Assembly: GCF_000819765.1 (NCBI RefSeq)
Contig: NZ_CDBT01000056.1
Span: 1-64,000 of the forward strand
Direction of reading: 5' to 3'
Source: Aeromonas bivalvium
GTDB lineage: Bacteria; Pseudomonadota; Gammaproteobacteria; Enterobacterales; Aeromonadaceae
DNA length: 64,000 nt
The position numbers were made by a program, and so were the translations under genes. Positions 54,115 to 63,706 of the stretch are shown piece after piece; positions within the stretch are counted from its first letter, which is position 1, and each line of letters starts with the position of its first letter. The notes below the pieces were generated by a model, which saw only the letters and a list, made by a program, of their open reading frames with translations, did not search any database and was not told the origin of the DNA.

Positions 54115-55278
54115 CTAGATACCGGCGAGTTGCAGTGCCTGGCGATAGTACTCGTTGGCCTTGTTGGTGAGGCGGCGTTTGTCCATCAGCTGGCCCATGG
54201 CGTGGCAGAGGGCGGCGCTCGGCGCCTTGGCGAGCTCCAGTTCCAGCAGCTGCTGGGCCTGATCCAGCTGGCCGGCCAGCAGGCAAATCCGGGCGAGGGC
54301 CGCCTGGGCGCCGGGTTTGTCCTGCATCTTGCCAAGCAGGGTCAGCAGGGGCTGATAGTCATCCAGGCGCAGTCGGGGCAGCTCGGCCAGCAGCTCGGGG
54401 TGAGCCTCCTTGCGCAGGGCGTCGAGCCAGAGCTGGGCGGCGGCCTGATCCCCTTGCAGGGCCTGCAATTGGCGACCATAGCCGAGCAGCAGCTCGGGAT
54501 CCTGACGCAGCTTCTTGGGCATGGCCTGCCAGATGGCGGCCAGCTTGTCGGCGTCGCCCGCACCTTGTTGCAGGCGGCCGATCCAGGCCTGACGGGTCAG
54601 CGCTTCCTCCTCCTTGGGAGTGAGCCTGCCGACCTTGTGCAGTATGGGGATCAGCTCCAGCAGGGCCGGCCAGTCCTGGCGGGCGAGCTGCACCTGGCGC
54701 AGCTGATCCAGCACCATGGGGTGGCGGGGATTGAGGGCTCGCAGGGATTCCAGGGTGGCGAGGGCGCTCTCGTACTGGCCCTGCTCTATCTGCAGCTGGG
54801 TCTGGGTCAGGGTCAGGGCCAGCTCGGCCTTGGGGTGTTCCTCCTGGGCCTGTTGCAGGTAGTGATCCCGGCGACTCTCATCCCCCCTGGCCTGGGCCGC
54901 CTTGGCGGCGGAGAGGTAGTTGAGCAGGGGTGTTTCACTGTTGCGTGCCCCCTTTACCATGAGCTTCTCCGCCTGGCCATACTGGCCCTCGGCGAAGGCC
55001 AGGGTCGCGGCCACCGTCTGCTGGTTGGCCTTGCGGCGTCGACGGGAGCCATACCAGCCGAGGGTTCTGCGGCGCAGCCCGAATACCCGCGCCAGCAGCC
55101 ACTCCACGGCCAGCAGCAGGCCGTAAAACAGGATGGCGAGGATGACGGCGCTGGTCACGGAGGATTCCACCGTGTAGTTGCCAAGGGAGATCATCACATA
55201 ACCCTTGTTGCCCGACGCCTCGGGGCCGAAGGCCAGGCCCGCCACCATGACGGCAACCAGAATAATCAAACGGATCAT
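54115..55278 (-). CDS. hemY: HemY, TPR-containing inner-membrane protein of haem operon
   Basis: The 387-aa protein has two N-terminal transmembrane helices (about 3-20 and 40-62) and cytoplasmic TPR-like repeats (about 95-380). Gammaproteobacterial HemY is thought to help haem biosynthesis, but its exact role is unclear; it is not the Bacillus protoporphyrinogen oxidase. It is last in hemCDXY, 10 bp after hemX. Confidence 0.9.
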   Translation of the reverse strand: MIRLIILVAVMVAGLAFGPEASGNKGYVMISLGNYTVESSVTSAVILAILFYGLLLAVEWLLARVFGLRRRTLGWYGSRRRRKANQQTVAATLAFAEGQYGQAEKLMVKGARNSETPLLNYLSAAKAAQARGDESRRDHYLQQAQEEHPKAELALTLTQTQLQIEQGQYESALATLESLRALNPRHPMVLDQLRQVQLARQDWPALLELIPILHKVGRLTPKEEEALTRQAWIGRLQQGAGDADKLAAIWQAMPKKLRQDPELLLGYGRQLQALQGDQAAAQLWLDALRKEAHPELLAELPRLRLDDYQPLLTLLGKMQDKPGAQAALARICLLAGQLDQAQQLLELELAKAPSAALCHAMGQLMDKRRLTNKANEYYRQALQLAGI

Positions 55279-55288
55279 GGGGCTCTCC

Positions 55289-56389
55289 TCAGTTACCGGT
55301 CGCGATGCGTTGCAGGCGCTCGGTCAGGACCTGCTCGAGCAGGGCCTGGGAGCTGAACTTGTCCGGGTAGTCGAACTGGATCTGCTCGCCCTTGAGCTTG
55401 TCGAGCTCGCCCAGCAGGTAGCGGGTCGCGCTGTTGTCGGTGTCGAAGTACTGGCCGAGCCAGCGCTGCGCCTTGTCGATGCTGTCTTCATAGAGCCCCT
55501 GCTGCTCGCGGTAGACGGCGAGCTGGGCCTGCAGCAGCTTGGTCTTGAGGTTCTCGCGCAGGTAGATCTCCTGCTGGGGCGAGATGAGCGCCTCGACCGC
55601 GCCATCCCGGCGGCGAATGGTGATGAAGTTCTCGGTGAATTTGACCCAGTTCTTCTTCAGGTTGCTCTCCCACTCGTCCGGATTGCTGCTGACCGCCTGA
55701 CTCTGCTGCTCCTGGGCGGCGGGCATGGTGACGTTGGAGAGGGGCAGGAGTTCGATCTGGTCTTCGAGGGCGGCCAGCTTGAGGGTCAGCCCTTCACGAT
55801 CGATGCGCGGCATCGCCTTGAGCCGGGTAATGTCCTCGGCCAGGGACTTGCGAATGGGCATCAGGCTGGGATCATTGAGGGCCTTGATACGCTCGTCGGC
55901 GTTGCCGAGCAGAGTGATGGCGGAGACGAGATCGTGCTCCAGCCAGAGCTTGCGGCCCGCCATGCGCACCAGATACTCGGATTCGGCCAGCATCCAGTCA
56001 TTGGGACGCTTGTCGTTGAGGTCCAGCACCCGGTTCTGCAAGCCCTTGAACTCCTCTTGCAGGGTCTGCTGCTGCTTGCCTAGTTCACCGAGCAGGGCGC
56101 GCTCTTCGCCACCATTGTCGGCGAGGCGATCGCTGACCTGGGTCAGTTGCTGCTTGAGCTGGGCAAGCTCGGCCTGCTGCGCCAGGGCGCCCTGATGGCC
56201 GTGATAGTAGAGCCCCCCGGTCAGCCCCAGGGCGATCAGGATGGCAAGCCCCCCCATGAGCACACCGGCGCGGCCTTTGCTCTGGGCCGGTTGCTGTGGC
56301 TGAGCTGCGGCCTGGCTGGCGTGAGTGGTCTGGCTGGTGGCCTCCTGGCCTGGCGCGGTGCTCGTTTGCACGTCTTGTTGTTCTGTCAT
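55289..56389 (-). CDS. hemX: HemX, membrane protein of haem operon
   Basis: The 366-aa protein has a Gln/Ala-rich cytoplasmic N terminus (to about 45), one transmembrane helix (about 47-65) and a long helical periplasmic domain. It is often labelled uroporphyrinogen-III C-methyltransferase, but it lacks the SAM methylase fold. Its ATG overlaps the hemD stop by four bases. Confidence 0.9.
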   Translation of the reverse strand: MTEQQDVQTSTAPGQEATSQTTHASQAAAQPQQPAQSKGRAGVLMGGLAILIALGLTGGLYYHGHQGALAQQAELAQLKQQLTQVSDRLADNGGEERALLGELGKQQQTLQEEFKGLQNRVLDLNDKRPNDWMLAESEYLVRMAGRKLWLEHDLVSAITLLGNADERIKALNDPSLMPIRKSLAEDITRLKAMPRIDREGLTLKLAALEDQIELLPLSNVTMPAAQEQQSQAVSSNPDEWESNLKKNWVKFTENFITIRRRDGAVEALISPQQEIYLRENLKTKLLQAQLAVYREQQGLYEDSIDKAQRWLGQYFDTDNSATRYLLGELDKLKGEQIQFDYPDKFSSQALLEQVLTERLQRIATGN

Positions 56390-57120
56390 CGCATCTTCCT
56401 CTGTTCCAGGGCGGCCAGCAGGGCCGGATTGGCTGCCCCCTGGGCAATCGTGATATGGAGAAAACCCAACCCTTCGGCCATCTCGGCTACTCGGGAACTG
56501 GGGACCACCAACTGGCAGCCGTGCAGCCAGGGGTGGCGATCATCCGGTACCAGCGTCTGTAGACGCTGCAACAACTCCCCGCTGGTGACGAGCAGGCTGT
56601 CGACCCCGGCCTGTTGCCATTCCCTGGCCAAGGCCGCGCCATCCTGTTCGGGGTAGTGGCGTTCATAGGTGCAACAATAGTGCACCAGAGCCCCCCTCGA
56701 GGCCAGCGTTTGGGCGATGAGGTCCCGGCCGCCGTTGCCGCGTAAGATGAGCACGTTTTTGCCTGCCACCCCTTGCAGGGCGGGCAGGGCCAGCAGGCCT
56801 TCGCTGCGGGGATCGGCCGGGCAGAGGGCCTTGATGCCGCGTTCGGCGAAGGCCGCCGCGCTGGCGTCTCCCACCGCAAGGTAGTCAATACTTGGCCAGG
56901 TCTGACCAGTTTGCAACAGAAAATGATCAGCAAAAATAACGGCATGGACGCTGACGGCGATGACGATATCCGCCTGCGCCAGCAGGGAGGGCAGCCGTTC
57001 TAGCTCGCTGCCCGGGGCCAGGGTGAGCAGGGTACAGGGGTGGGGGTCGTGGCCGTGGCGGCGCAGCAAGCGTACCAGCTCCACGCCTTGCCCGGCGGGC
57101 CTGACCACCAGGGGCTTCAC
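56386..57120 (-). CDS. hemD: Uroporphyrinogen-III synthase
   Basis: The 244-aa protein fits HemD in length and has the two-domain pattern, with VVRPAG at the N terminus, YLAVGDASAAAFAERGI (about 85-101) and LVTSGELLQRL. It closes hydroxymethylbilane to uroporphyrinogen III. The start is taken as GTG 57120, with a G-rich ribosome binding site upstream; the longer frame runs back into hemC. Confidence 0.88.
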   Translation of the reverse strand: MKPLVVRPAGQGVELVRLLRRHGHDPHPCTLLTLAPGSELERLPSLLAQADIVIAVSVHAVIFADHFLLQTGQTWPSIDYLAVGDASAAAFAERGIKALCPADPRSEGLLALPALQGVAGKNVLILRGNGGRDLIAQTLASRGALVHYCCTYERHYPEQDGAALAREWQQAGVDSLLVTSGELLQRLQTLVPDDRHPWLHGCQLVVPSSRVAEMAEGLGFLHITIAQGAANPALLAALEQRKMR

Positions 57121-57157
57121 CGGGAGATCCCCCCCTTGCAGAGGCCGCCCGGCGCCA

Positions 57158-58087
57158 TCATGACTGATAGACCTCGGCGAGTATCTGGTCGGCACCGGCG
57201 GCGAGCAGGCGTTCGGCCAGCTGCAGGCCCAGGGCCTCGCCCTGGGCGAGGGGGCCGCGGATCTCGTCGCGCAGCACCCGGCTGCCATCCGGCTGACCCA
57301 CCAGGCCACGCAGCCAGATCTCGTCCCCTTGCACCAGGGCGTAGGCACCGATCGGTACCTGACATCCCCCTTGCAGGGCGCGGTTCATGGCGCGCTCGGT
57401 CAACACCCTGGCCCGGGTCTCGGCGTGTTCCAGCGGCGCCAGCAGGGCGTGCAGCTCGTGGTCGTCGTCGCGACACTCGATGCCGATCGCCCCCTGGCCA
57501 TTGGCGGGCAGGCTCTGCTCGGGCTCGATGAAGGCGCGGATCCGCTCCGCCATCTCCAGGCGCAGCAGGCCGGCCGCCGCCAGTATGATGGCGTCATAAT
57601 TGCCGGCATCGAGCTTGGCGAGGCGGGTGTTTACGTTGCCACGCAGGTCGCGTATCACCAGATCCGGGCGGGCGGCGCGCAACTGGCACTGGCGGCGCAG
57701 GCTGGAGGTGCCGACCACGGCCCCCTGGGGCAGGTCGGCCACGTTGGCGAAGCGGTTGGAGACGAAGGCATCGCGGGGGTCTTCCCGTTCGCAGATGGTT
57801 CTCAGCCCCAATCCAGCCGGAAACTCAACCGGCACGTCTTTCATGGAGTGAACGGCGATATCTGCCCGTCCTTCCAGCATGGCGGTTTCCAACTCTTTGA
57901 CGAACAACCCTTTTCCGCCGACTTTGGCCAGAGGTGTATCCAAAATCTTGTCACCCTGGGTGCTCATGGGCAGCAGCTCGACGACGAGCTGTGGGTGCAG
58001 GGCCTCGAGCCGCTCTTTGACGAAGTTGGCCTGCCACAGGGCCAGTGGGCTCTTGCGTGTGGCGATTCTCAGGGTTCGGGCTGCCAT
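57158..58087 (-). CDS. hemC: Porphobilinogen deaminase (hydroxymethylbilane synthase)
   Basis: The 309-aa enzyme has [14 protein letters not shown] at its N terminus, the KDVP motif (HSMKDVP), and a cofactor-binding Cys in [14 protein letters not shown] near residue 240. It joins four porphobilinogens into hydroxymethylbilane. ATG 58087 fits the E. coli length (313 aa), although in-frame ATGs at 58105 and 58150 cannot be excluded because ribosome binding sites are weak. It is divergent from cyaA, a conserved arrangement. Confidence 0.93.
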   Translation of the reverse strand: MAARTLRIATRKSPLALWQANFVKERLEALHPQLVVELLPMSTQGDKILDTPLAKVGGKGLFVKELETAMLEGRADIAVHSMKDVPVEFPAGLGLRTICEREDPRDAFVSNRFANVADLPQGAVVGTSSLRRQCQLRAARPDLVIRDLRGNVNTRLAKLDAGNYDAIILAAAGLLRLEMAERIRAFIEPEQSLPANGQGAIGIECRDDDHELHALLAPLEHAETRARVLTERAMNRALQGGCQVPIGAYALVQGDEIWLRGLVGQPDGSRVLRDEIRGPLAQGEALGLQLAERLLAAGADQILAEVYQS

Positions 58088-58411
58088 ATCAATCAGTTGT
58101 TTCATATTTAGAAGGGAAATGATCTTACCACCCTTTACAGGGGCTTTCATGGCATGGGCCGCAAAACCGGGATCCTGGCGAAAAATGAAGGGAAGAAAAG
58201 GATTTTCATTCCGCGAAAGTTGAATGTTAACTGAATGATTTAAAACATATTATTTGTTTTCTTCTGATACTGTTAAGCCGACTGTCACAAATAATCCTGC
58301 TATTCGCTGTGGGCTTGTTTACCACCGCAGTTTGCATTGTTAACATGATCACACTTTTTTGACGTTTCACCGTTTTGGTGCGTCAATTGCAACCCCCATA
58401 TAGGCAGGTCA
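58088..58411. other. hemC/cyaA divergent control region
   Basis: This AT-rich 324-bp region drives both operons. It contains a candidate CRP site (58338-58353) near cyaA and a run of AT-rich DNA around 58225-58270. No gene is supported. Confidence 0.5.
58338..58353 (+). promoter_or_regulatory. Candidate CRP site upstream of cyaA
   Basis: TGTTA-N6-TCACA matches the CRP consensus TGTGA-N6-TCACA with one mismatch, about 60 bp before the cyaA start. This would give feedback control of adenylate cyclase by cAMP-CRP, as known for E. coli. Confidence 0.5.
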
Positions 58412-60931
58412 TTGCTGGCACAACTCGATGTGCTCGTGTCGCGTTATGACGAGATCAATCGTCTCAAGACGCAGCGGGCGCTAGGTCTCATGAGTCGCTA
58501 CGGGCAGCAGGTATTCCAACTGCTGCCCGTCATGCTGCACTTCAATCATCCCCTCCTGCCCGGGTATGTGGCCGGGGATGTGCCCCATGGGATCTGGAGT
58601 TTCAAGGCCGATGAGGTGCAGCAGGCCTTCATCGAAGATCTGTGTCAGAACGCCAATTGTCAGGGGGGGCTGGCAACCACGGATCGGGCTATTCAGGGGC
58701 TCTACTCCATGGGGAGCACCTCCTCCATCGGTCAGTGCTGCCACTCGGATCTCGACATCTGGGTCTGCCATGTGGCCGGTCTCTCGCCGGAGCGGCTGGC
58801 CCTGCTGGATCAGAAGTGCCAGCAGCTCTCGAAGTGGGCCGAGCAGCGGGGGGTGGACCTCAACTTCTTCCTCATTCCCGAAGACAAGTTCCGCCAGCAC
58901 AACGATGCCCAGATGCAGGGGGAGAGCTGCGGCAGTGCCCAGCACCTGCTGCTGCTCGACGAGTTCTACCGCAGTGCCATGCACATCGCGGGCAAGCGGC
59001 TGCTGTGGTACCTGGTGCCCCGCGCATACGATGACCATTACGACGACTATGTGGCCAGCCTGTTTGCGAGCGGCCAGCTCAGTCAGGATGACTGGCTCGA
59101 TCTGGGCAGCTTCAACCGCATTCCGGCGGAAGAGTATTTCGGCTCTGCCCTCTGGCAGCTCTACAAGGGCATCGACTCCCCCTACAAGGCGGTGCTCAAA
59201 TCTGTGCTGATGGAGGCCTACTCCCACGAGTACCCCAACACCCGGCTGCTTTCCTTCATCAGCCGTGACTGGTTCCAGCAGCATGAGGGCATGAGCTTTC
59301 GCCAGGACAACTACTGTCTGATGCTGGACAAGGTGACCAACTACCTCAAGTCCATCGGCGACATGGCGCGGCTGGATCTGGTGCGCCGCTGTTTCTACCT
59401 CAAGGTGTGCGATGGCCTGAGTCACCCCAACCAGGAGGGGTCGCCCCGGTGGCGGCGGGAACAGCTGGAGCAGCTGGTCGCCTACTGGGGCTGGAGCCCG
59501 GCGCGGCTCCATCATCTGGATCATCGACTGGAGTGGAAGGTGGAGCAGGTCAAGGTGGCCTATGCGGAGCTGCTCGAGGCCCTGATGCAGAGCTATCGCA
59601 ACCTGATCCAGTTCGCCCGGCGCAACAACATCAGCGAGTCCATCAACCCGGAAGACATCGGCATACTGTCGCGCAAGCTCTATGCCGCATTCGAGAGCCT
59701 GCCGGGCAAGGTGCAGCGCATCAACCTCAAGATTGCGCCGGATCTGAGCGAGCCGGATCTCAGCCTGGTGCAGGTGCCTCACGGGCGGCTCAATCGCGCC
59801 GGCTGGTACCTCTACAAGCAGTCCCTGGAGCCGGCGGACATCATAGGGCGGGCGCCGCTCGAACATAACAGTTACATCAGCAAGCTGGTGGCCTGGGCCT
59901 ATTTCAACGATCTGCTCACGGCCCAGTCCCGGGTGCACCTGTTCAACCAGGGTTCGGATCTGCATATCGACAACCTGCATCAGTTCTGTCGCGATCTGGC
60001 CGGCTGCTTCCCGGTCAAGTATCCCCGCGCCACCAATCTGGCCCTGAGCCGCCCCTGCGAGATCCGCCAGCTCTCCATTTACCTCAACCTGGAGGTGGAT
60101 CCCACCAGTCACTGGGTCGGTCAGGTGATCGAGTTCGATGCCAACAGCGCGGACGTCTTCTCGTTTGGTCGCAATCTGGAGTGTCTGGTGGGGTCGGTGG
60201 ATCTGGTCTACCGCAACTCCTGGAGCGAGATCCGCACCCTGCATTTTCGCGGTGACGAGGCCGTGGTCGATGCCCTCACCACCATACTCGGCAAGATGCA
60301 CCAGGATGCGGCGGCCCCCGAGACCATCGCCGTCTTCTGCTACAGCCAGCATTTCCGCTCCCTGGTGCGCTCCCGCTTCCAGCAGCTGGTGGCCGAGTGC
60401 ATCGAGCTGCGTCTGGCCCGGGACAAGCAGCAGCTGGTCAAGACGCTGGTCCTCGGCAAGGAGAAGTACGGCATCTTCTTCGAGCGGCGCGGGGTCTCGG
60501 TCAAGAAGCTGGAGAACGCCATCGACTTCTACCGGCACATCTCCCACAACAAGCTGGATCACCTGCCGCTGCGCCTCGACAAGACCCACAGCCAGCACCT
60601 GCCCGGCATCGTCGATGCCTATGCCAGCGAGGGGTTGGTGCAGTTCTTCTTCGATACCCGCAATGCGGGCACCAATATCTATATCCTGGACGAGGCGAAC
60701 CGGGTGGAGATCTACCAGCACTTCGCCGGCAACAAGGATGAGCTGGTGACCGGGGTCAACCGCTTCTACACCTCGAGCCACGAGCGATTCGGTGACGATG
60801 GTCAGCCCGTCAACTTCAACCTGCCCCAGTACTACGAGATAGTGGAGAAGGGGGAGGCGCTGGAGGTGATCCCCTATCGCAGCCAGGGGCTGGGCCGCGA
60901 GCCCCAGAGCCCGGCGCGGGAAGTGGGCTGA
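58412..60931 (+). CDS. cyaA: Class I adenylate cyclase
   Basis: The 839-aa enzyme has the nucleotidyltransferase motif Gly101-Ser102 (GSTSSIG) with Asp113 and Asp115 (SDLDIWVCH), which bind the catalytic metals. A long C-terminal regulatory region mediates control by the sugar PTS. It makes cAMP from ATP. The start is the rare codon TTG, as in E. coli cyaA, where it limits synthesis; no ATG fits the N terminus. Confidence 0.95.
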   Translation: MLAQLDVLVSRYDEINRLKTQRALGLMSRYGQQVFQLLPVMLHFNHPLLPGYVAGDVPHGIWSFKADEVQQAFIEDLCQNANCQGGLATTDRAIQGLYSMGSTSSIGQCCHSDLDIWVCHVAGLSPERLALLDQKCQQLSKWAEQRGVDLNFFLIPEDKFRQHNDAQMQGESCGSAQHLLLLDEFYRSAMHIAGKRLLWYLVPRAYDDHYDDYVASLFASGQLSQDDWLDLGSFNRIPAEEYFGSALWQLYKGIDSPYKAVLKSVLMEAYSHEYPNTRLLSFISRDWFQQHEGMSFRQDNYCLMLDKVTNYLKSIGDMARLDLVRRCFYLKVCDGLSHPNQEGSPRWRREQLEQLVAYWGWSPARLHHLDHRLEWKVEQVKVAYAELLEALMQSYRNLIQFARRNNISESINPEDIGILSRKLYAAFESLPGKVQRINLKIAPDLSEPDLSLVQVPHGRLNRAGWYLYKQSLEPADIIGRAPLEHNSYISKLVAWAYFNDLLTAQSRVHLFNQGSDLHIDNLHQFCRDLAGCFPVKYPRATNLALSRPCEIRQLSIYLNLEVDPTSHWVGQVIEFDANSADVFSFGRNLECLVGSVDLVYRNSWSEIRTLHFRGDEAVVDALTTILGKMHQDAAAPETIAVFCYSQHFRSLVRSRFQQLVAECIELRLARDKQQLVKTLVLGKEKYGIFFERRGVSVKKLENAIDFYRHISHNKLDHLPLRLDKTHSQHLPGIVDAYASEGLVQFFFDTRNAGTNIYILDEANRVEIYQHFAGNKDELVTGVNRFYTSSHERFGDDGQPVNFNLPQYYEIVEKGEALEVIPYRSQGLGREPQSPAREVG

Positions 60932-60951
60932 GCCAGCCGCCATGATATGAA

Positions 60952-60982
60952 GAGGGCCTGCAATGCAGGCCCTCTCATTTTT
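60952..60982. terminator. Terminator between cyaA and the esterase gene
   Basis: GAGGGCCTGC pairs with GCAGGCCCTC (60952-60961 with 60965-60974), followed by TCATTTTT on the plus strand. Confidence 0.8.
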
Positions 60983-60996
60983 GCGGGTGTCCTGGT

Positions 60997-61650
60997 TTAG
61001 GGCTGGAGGCGCGCCAGCAGCCAGGTGCGGATATCCCCCAGCTGGGGCCGGCAGATCTCGTGGCGCATCGGGTATTCGTGCCACGCGAGGGTCAGGCCTG
61101 CCGCCTCCAGCCGCTGCCTGGCATCCCACCCCATGGAGAGGGGCACCACGTCGTCATAGATGCCGTGCATGTAGCAGATGGGCAGGGCGCGGGCGGCCTC
61201 GCTCATCTCCTCGACCAGTTGCTCGGGTGCCGCCAGATAGGTGGACATGCAGAGCAGGCCCGCCAGTGGCGCCGGATGGCGCAGGGCGGTGAACGAGGCG
61301 ATCACGCCCCCCTGGGAGAAGCCGGCCAGGACTATGTTGCCCGGGGCAAAGCCTTCGGCCACCAGCTGACTCAGCAGGGTGGCGATACGATCGGCGGACT
61401 CGCGGACATGGGCTTCCACGGCGCGATCCGCCGGGTCGTCGAAGCTTCTGATGTCGTACCAGCCGCGCATCTTGTAGCCCATGTTGATGGTGATGGGGCG
61501 CTCGGGGGCATCGGGCAGCAGGTGGCGGACGGGCAGGTCGGCGGGCAAGGCCAGCGCTTCCACCAGGGGCGCCAGCCCGGCGCCGGAATCTCCCAGGCCA
61601 TGGAGCCAGATCACGGCATGGCGGGCGCCAGCGGGATGGATGTCAATCAT
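60997..61650 (-). CDS. Phospholipase/carboxylesterase-family hydrolase
   Basis: The 217-aa alpha/beta hydrolase has the oxyanion region WLHGLGDSG (about 15-23) and the nucleophile Ser in GFSQGG (about 108-113). Asp and His follow in the expected places (YDDVVPLS and MRHEICRPQL). It belongs to the acyl-protein thioesterase-like group and hydrolyses esters of small molecules. Its ATG overlaps the cyaY stop by four bases. Confidence 0.88.
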   Translation of the reverse strand: MIDIHPAGARHAVIWLHGLGDSGAGLAPLVEALALPADLPVRHLLPDAPERPITINMGYKMRGWYDIRSFDDPADRAVEAHVRESADRIATLLSQLVAEGFAPGNIVLAGFSQGGVIASFTALRHPAPLAGLLCMSTYLAAPEQLVEEMSEAARALPICYMHGIYDDVVPLSMGWDARQRLEAAGLTLAWHEYPMRHEICRPQLGDIRTWLLARLQP

Positions 61651-61961
61651 GGAAAGCGCACGTCCTCGCCGGACTGCTGGGTGCAGGCGCGCGCGAGCAG
61701 GGCCTTGAGCTCGTGGCCGAAGCGGTTGTCTATCCAGGTGTCTCCCTGCAGCTCGAAGTGGAAGCCGTTCTCCCGGGTGGCGACCCAGATCTGGTGCAGG
61801 GGTTCCTGCTTGTTGAGGATGACCTTGGTCTTGTTCTCGAACACCAGGGTCAGCACGCCGCCCGCCCGCTCACAATCGATATCCGGGTAGTTCGCGTCGA
61901 TGCGGTCTTCCACAGACTGGAAAAAGGTGTCTACCAGGGCGTGATACTCGTGATCCTTCAT
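61647..61961 (-). CDS. cyaY: Frataxin homologue CyaY
   Basis: The 104-aa protein has the acidic first helix (YHALVDTFFQSVEDRID) and the strand motif PLHQIWVATRENGFHFEL of bacterial frataxin. It binds iron and IscS and modulates iron-sulfur cluster assembly. The position between cyaA and lysA matches E. coli. Confidence 0.93.
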   Translation of the reverse strand: MKDHEYHALVDTFFQSVEDRIDANYPDIDCERAGGVLTLVFENKTKVILNKQEPLHQIWVATRENGFHFELQGDTWIDNRFGHELKALLARACTQQSGEDVRFP

Positions 61962-62034
61962 CGGTTTATCCTGTTGCTTTTAACAATGTGAGTGCGATTA
62001 TAGAGGGCCAAAAAATTTTTCGCAGCGAACCATT

Positions 62035-62253
62035 ATGATTACTCAACTCGTCCGGTGCCTGTCTGCCGCGCTTCTCGCTCTCGCCCTGGTCGCCTGTGGC
62101 CTGAAAGGTCCTCTCTATATGCCGCCTGCCGAGCAGCCGCAGAATCAAGAGGCCCAGCCAGCCCAGGCGCCGACCGACCCATCGGATGGCCAGCAGAGTG
62201 CTCCCCAGACCCCGGCCGAGTCGACCCCAGAGGCTGCGCCGCACTCGTCATAA
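62035..62253 (+). CDS. lptM: LptM (YifL-type) small lipoprotein
   Basis: The 72-aa protein has a type II signal peptide with lipobox LVAC (Cys21) followed by GLKGPLYMPP, the conserved stretch of LptM. It then has a Gln/Pro-rich tail. LptM mimics LPS to help LptD disulfide formation in the outer membrane. The position upstream of lysA/dapF and divergent from cyaY is conserved. Confidence 0.88.
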   Translation: MITQLVRCLSAALLALALVACGLKGPLYMPPAEQPQNQEAQPAQAPTDPSDGQQSAPQTPAESTPEAAPHSS

Positions 62254-62271
62254 TTTGGAAGGAACCGCCCC

Positions 62272-63522
62272 TTGGATCACTTTAACTACAATGCCGCCGG
62301 TCAGCTGCAGGCCGAACAGACCTCGTTGCAGCAACTGGCCGAGCAGCACGGCACCCCGCTCTACGTCTACTCCCGCGCGACTCTGGAGCGCCACTGGCAT
62401 GCCTTCGATCAGGCGGCGGGGGACATACCCCACCTGGTCTGCTATGCGGTCAAGGCCAACTCCAACATCGCCATCCTGAATCTGCTGGCTCGCCTGGGCT
62501 CGGGCTTTGACATCGTCTCTGGCGGCGAGCTGTCGCGGGTACTGGCGGCGGGCGGGGATCCGGCCAAGGTGGTCTTCTCCGGCGTGGCCAAGAGCGAGGC
62601 CGAGATGCGCCTCGCGCTGGAGAAAGAGATCCTCTGCTTCAACCTGGAGTCCGAAGCCGAGCTGGAGCGCCTCAACCGGGTCGCTGCCAGCATGGGCAAG
62701 GTGGCCCCCATCTCGGTGCGGGTCAACCCGGACATAGATGCCGGTACCCACCCCTACATCTCAACCGGCCTCAAACAGAACAAATTCGGCATCCCCATCG
62801 AGCAGGCTCCCGCCATCTATCGCAAGGCGGCCGCCATGGCCAACATCGCCATCAAGGGGGTGGATTGCCATATCGGTTCTCAACTGACTGAATTGAATCC
62901 CTTTATGGAGGCGGCGGACAAGCTGCTGCGGCTCATCGACGAGCTGGCCGGTGAAGGCATCCATATCCATCACCTGGACGTGGGCGGTGGTCTCGGGGTC
63001 AACTATGGCGCCGAGCAGCCGCCGCACCCGACCGAATACGCCGAGGCGCTCAAGGCCAAGCTGGCGGGTCGCGATCTGACCCTGCTGTTCGAGCCGGGGC
63101 GTGCCATCGTCGCCAACGCCGGCGTGCTGCTGACCCGGGTCGAATACCTCAAGCCTGGCGAGACCCGCAACTTCGCGCTGATCGACGCCGGCATGAACGA
63201 CCTGCTGCGCCCCTCCCTCTATGGCGCCTGGATGAACATCATAGAGGTGGACAGCCAGACCGATCATGCGCCGGCGCTGTACGACGTGGTGGGCCCGGTG
63301 TGCGAGACCGGCGACTTCCTCGGCAAGGAGCGCACCCTGGCGATTGCCGAGGGCTCATTGCTGGCGGTGCGTTCCGCCGGTGCCTACGGCTTTACCATGG
63401 CATCGAACTACAACACCCGTCCCCGCGCTGCCGAGGTGCTGGTGGACGGCGACCAGGGGTTCCTCATTCGCGAGCGTGAGCCGCTGGCCTCGCTCTGGCA
63501 GGGTGAACACCTGCTGCCGTGA
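62272..63522 (+). CDS. lysA: Diaminopimelate decarboxylase
   Basis: The 416-aa PLP enzyme has the lysine region CYAVKANSN (about 60-68), HIGSQL (about 201-206) and EPGRAIVANAG (about 276-286). CETGDF supplies the catalytic Cys. It converts meso-diaminopimelate to lysine. The start is probably TTG 62272 behind GGAAGGAA, with no fitting ATG. Confidence 0.93.
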   Translation: MDHFNYNAAGQLQAEQTSLQQLAEQHGTPLYVYSRATLERHWHAFDQAAGDIPHLVCYAVKANSNIAILNLLARLGSGFDIVSGGELSRVLAAGGDPAKVVFSGVAKSEAEMRLALEKEILCFNLESEAELERLNRVAASMGKVAPISVRVNPDIDAGTHPYISTGLKQNKFGIPIEQAPAIYRKAAAMANIAIKGVDCHIGSQLTELNPFMEAADKLLRLIDELAGEGIHIHHLDVGGGLGVNYGAEQPPHPTEYAEALKAKLAGRDLTLLFEPGRAIVANAGVLLTRVEYLKPGETRNFALIDAGMNDLLRPSLYGAWMNIIEVDSQTDHAPALYDVVGPVCETGDFLGKERTLAIAEGSLLAVRSAGAYGFTMASNYNTRPRAAEVLVDGDQGFLIREREPLASLWQGEHLLP

Positions 63523-63598
63523 TCCGGGCAGGGGCGCGCGGGAGGGCGACTCCGGCGCCCCCTGCATTGCACGCGCGATCAAGGTACTGGCACGCGGG

Positions 63599-63706
63599 AT
63601 CTTGATTGATTTTTCCAGGATGAATGGGGCCTCGAATAGCGCCTTCATGGTGGTGAACGACCTTTATTGCGGCCTGAACAGCGCAGGGAAAAAAGATGTT
63701 GATTGA
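63599..63706 (+). pseudogene. Diverged duplicate of the dapF 5' end
   Basis: The frame reads ILIDFSRMNGASNSAFMVVN, an obvious relative of the dapF start [18 protein letters not shown], placed 97 bp upstream of it. The former ATG is ATC here and one codon has been gained. The frame stays open to a TGA at 63704-63706 that overlaps the real dapF start. It is either a dead duplication or a short coupled leader using TTG 63602. Confidence 0.7.

Noticed and set aside
58481-61129. An 882-aa minus-strand open frame opposite cyaA
   Set aside because: It is a shadow of cyaA, with no start signal and no recognisable domain.
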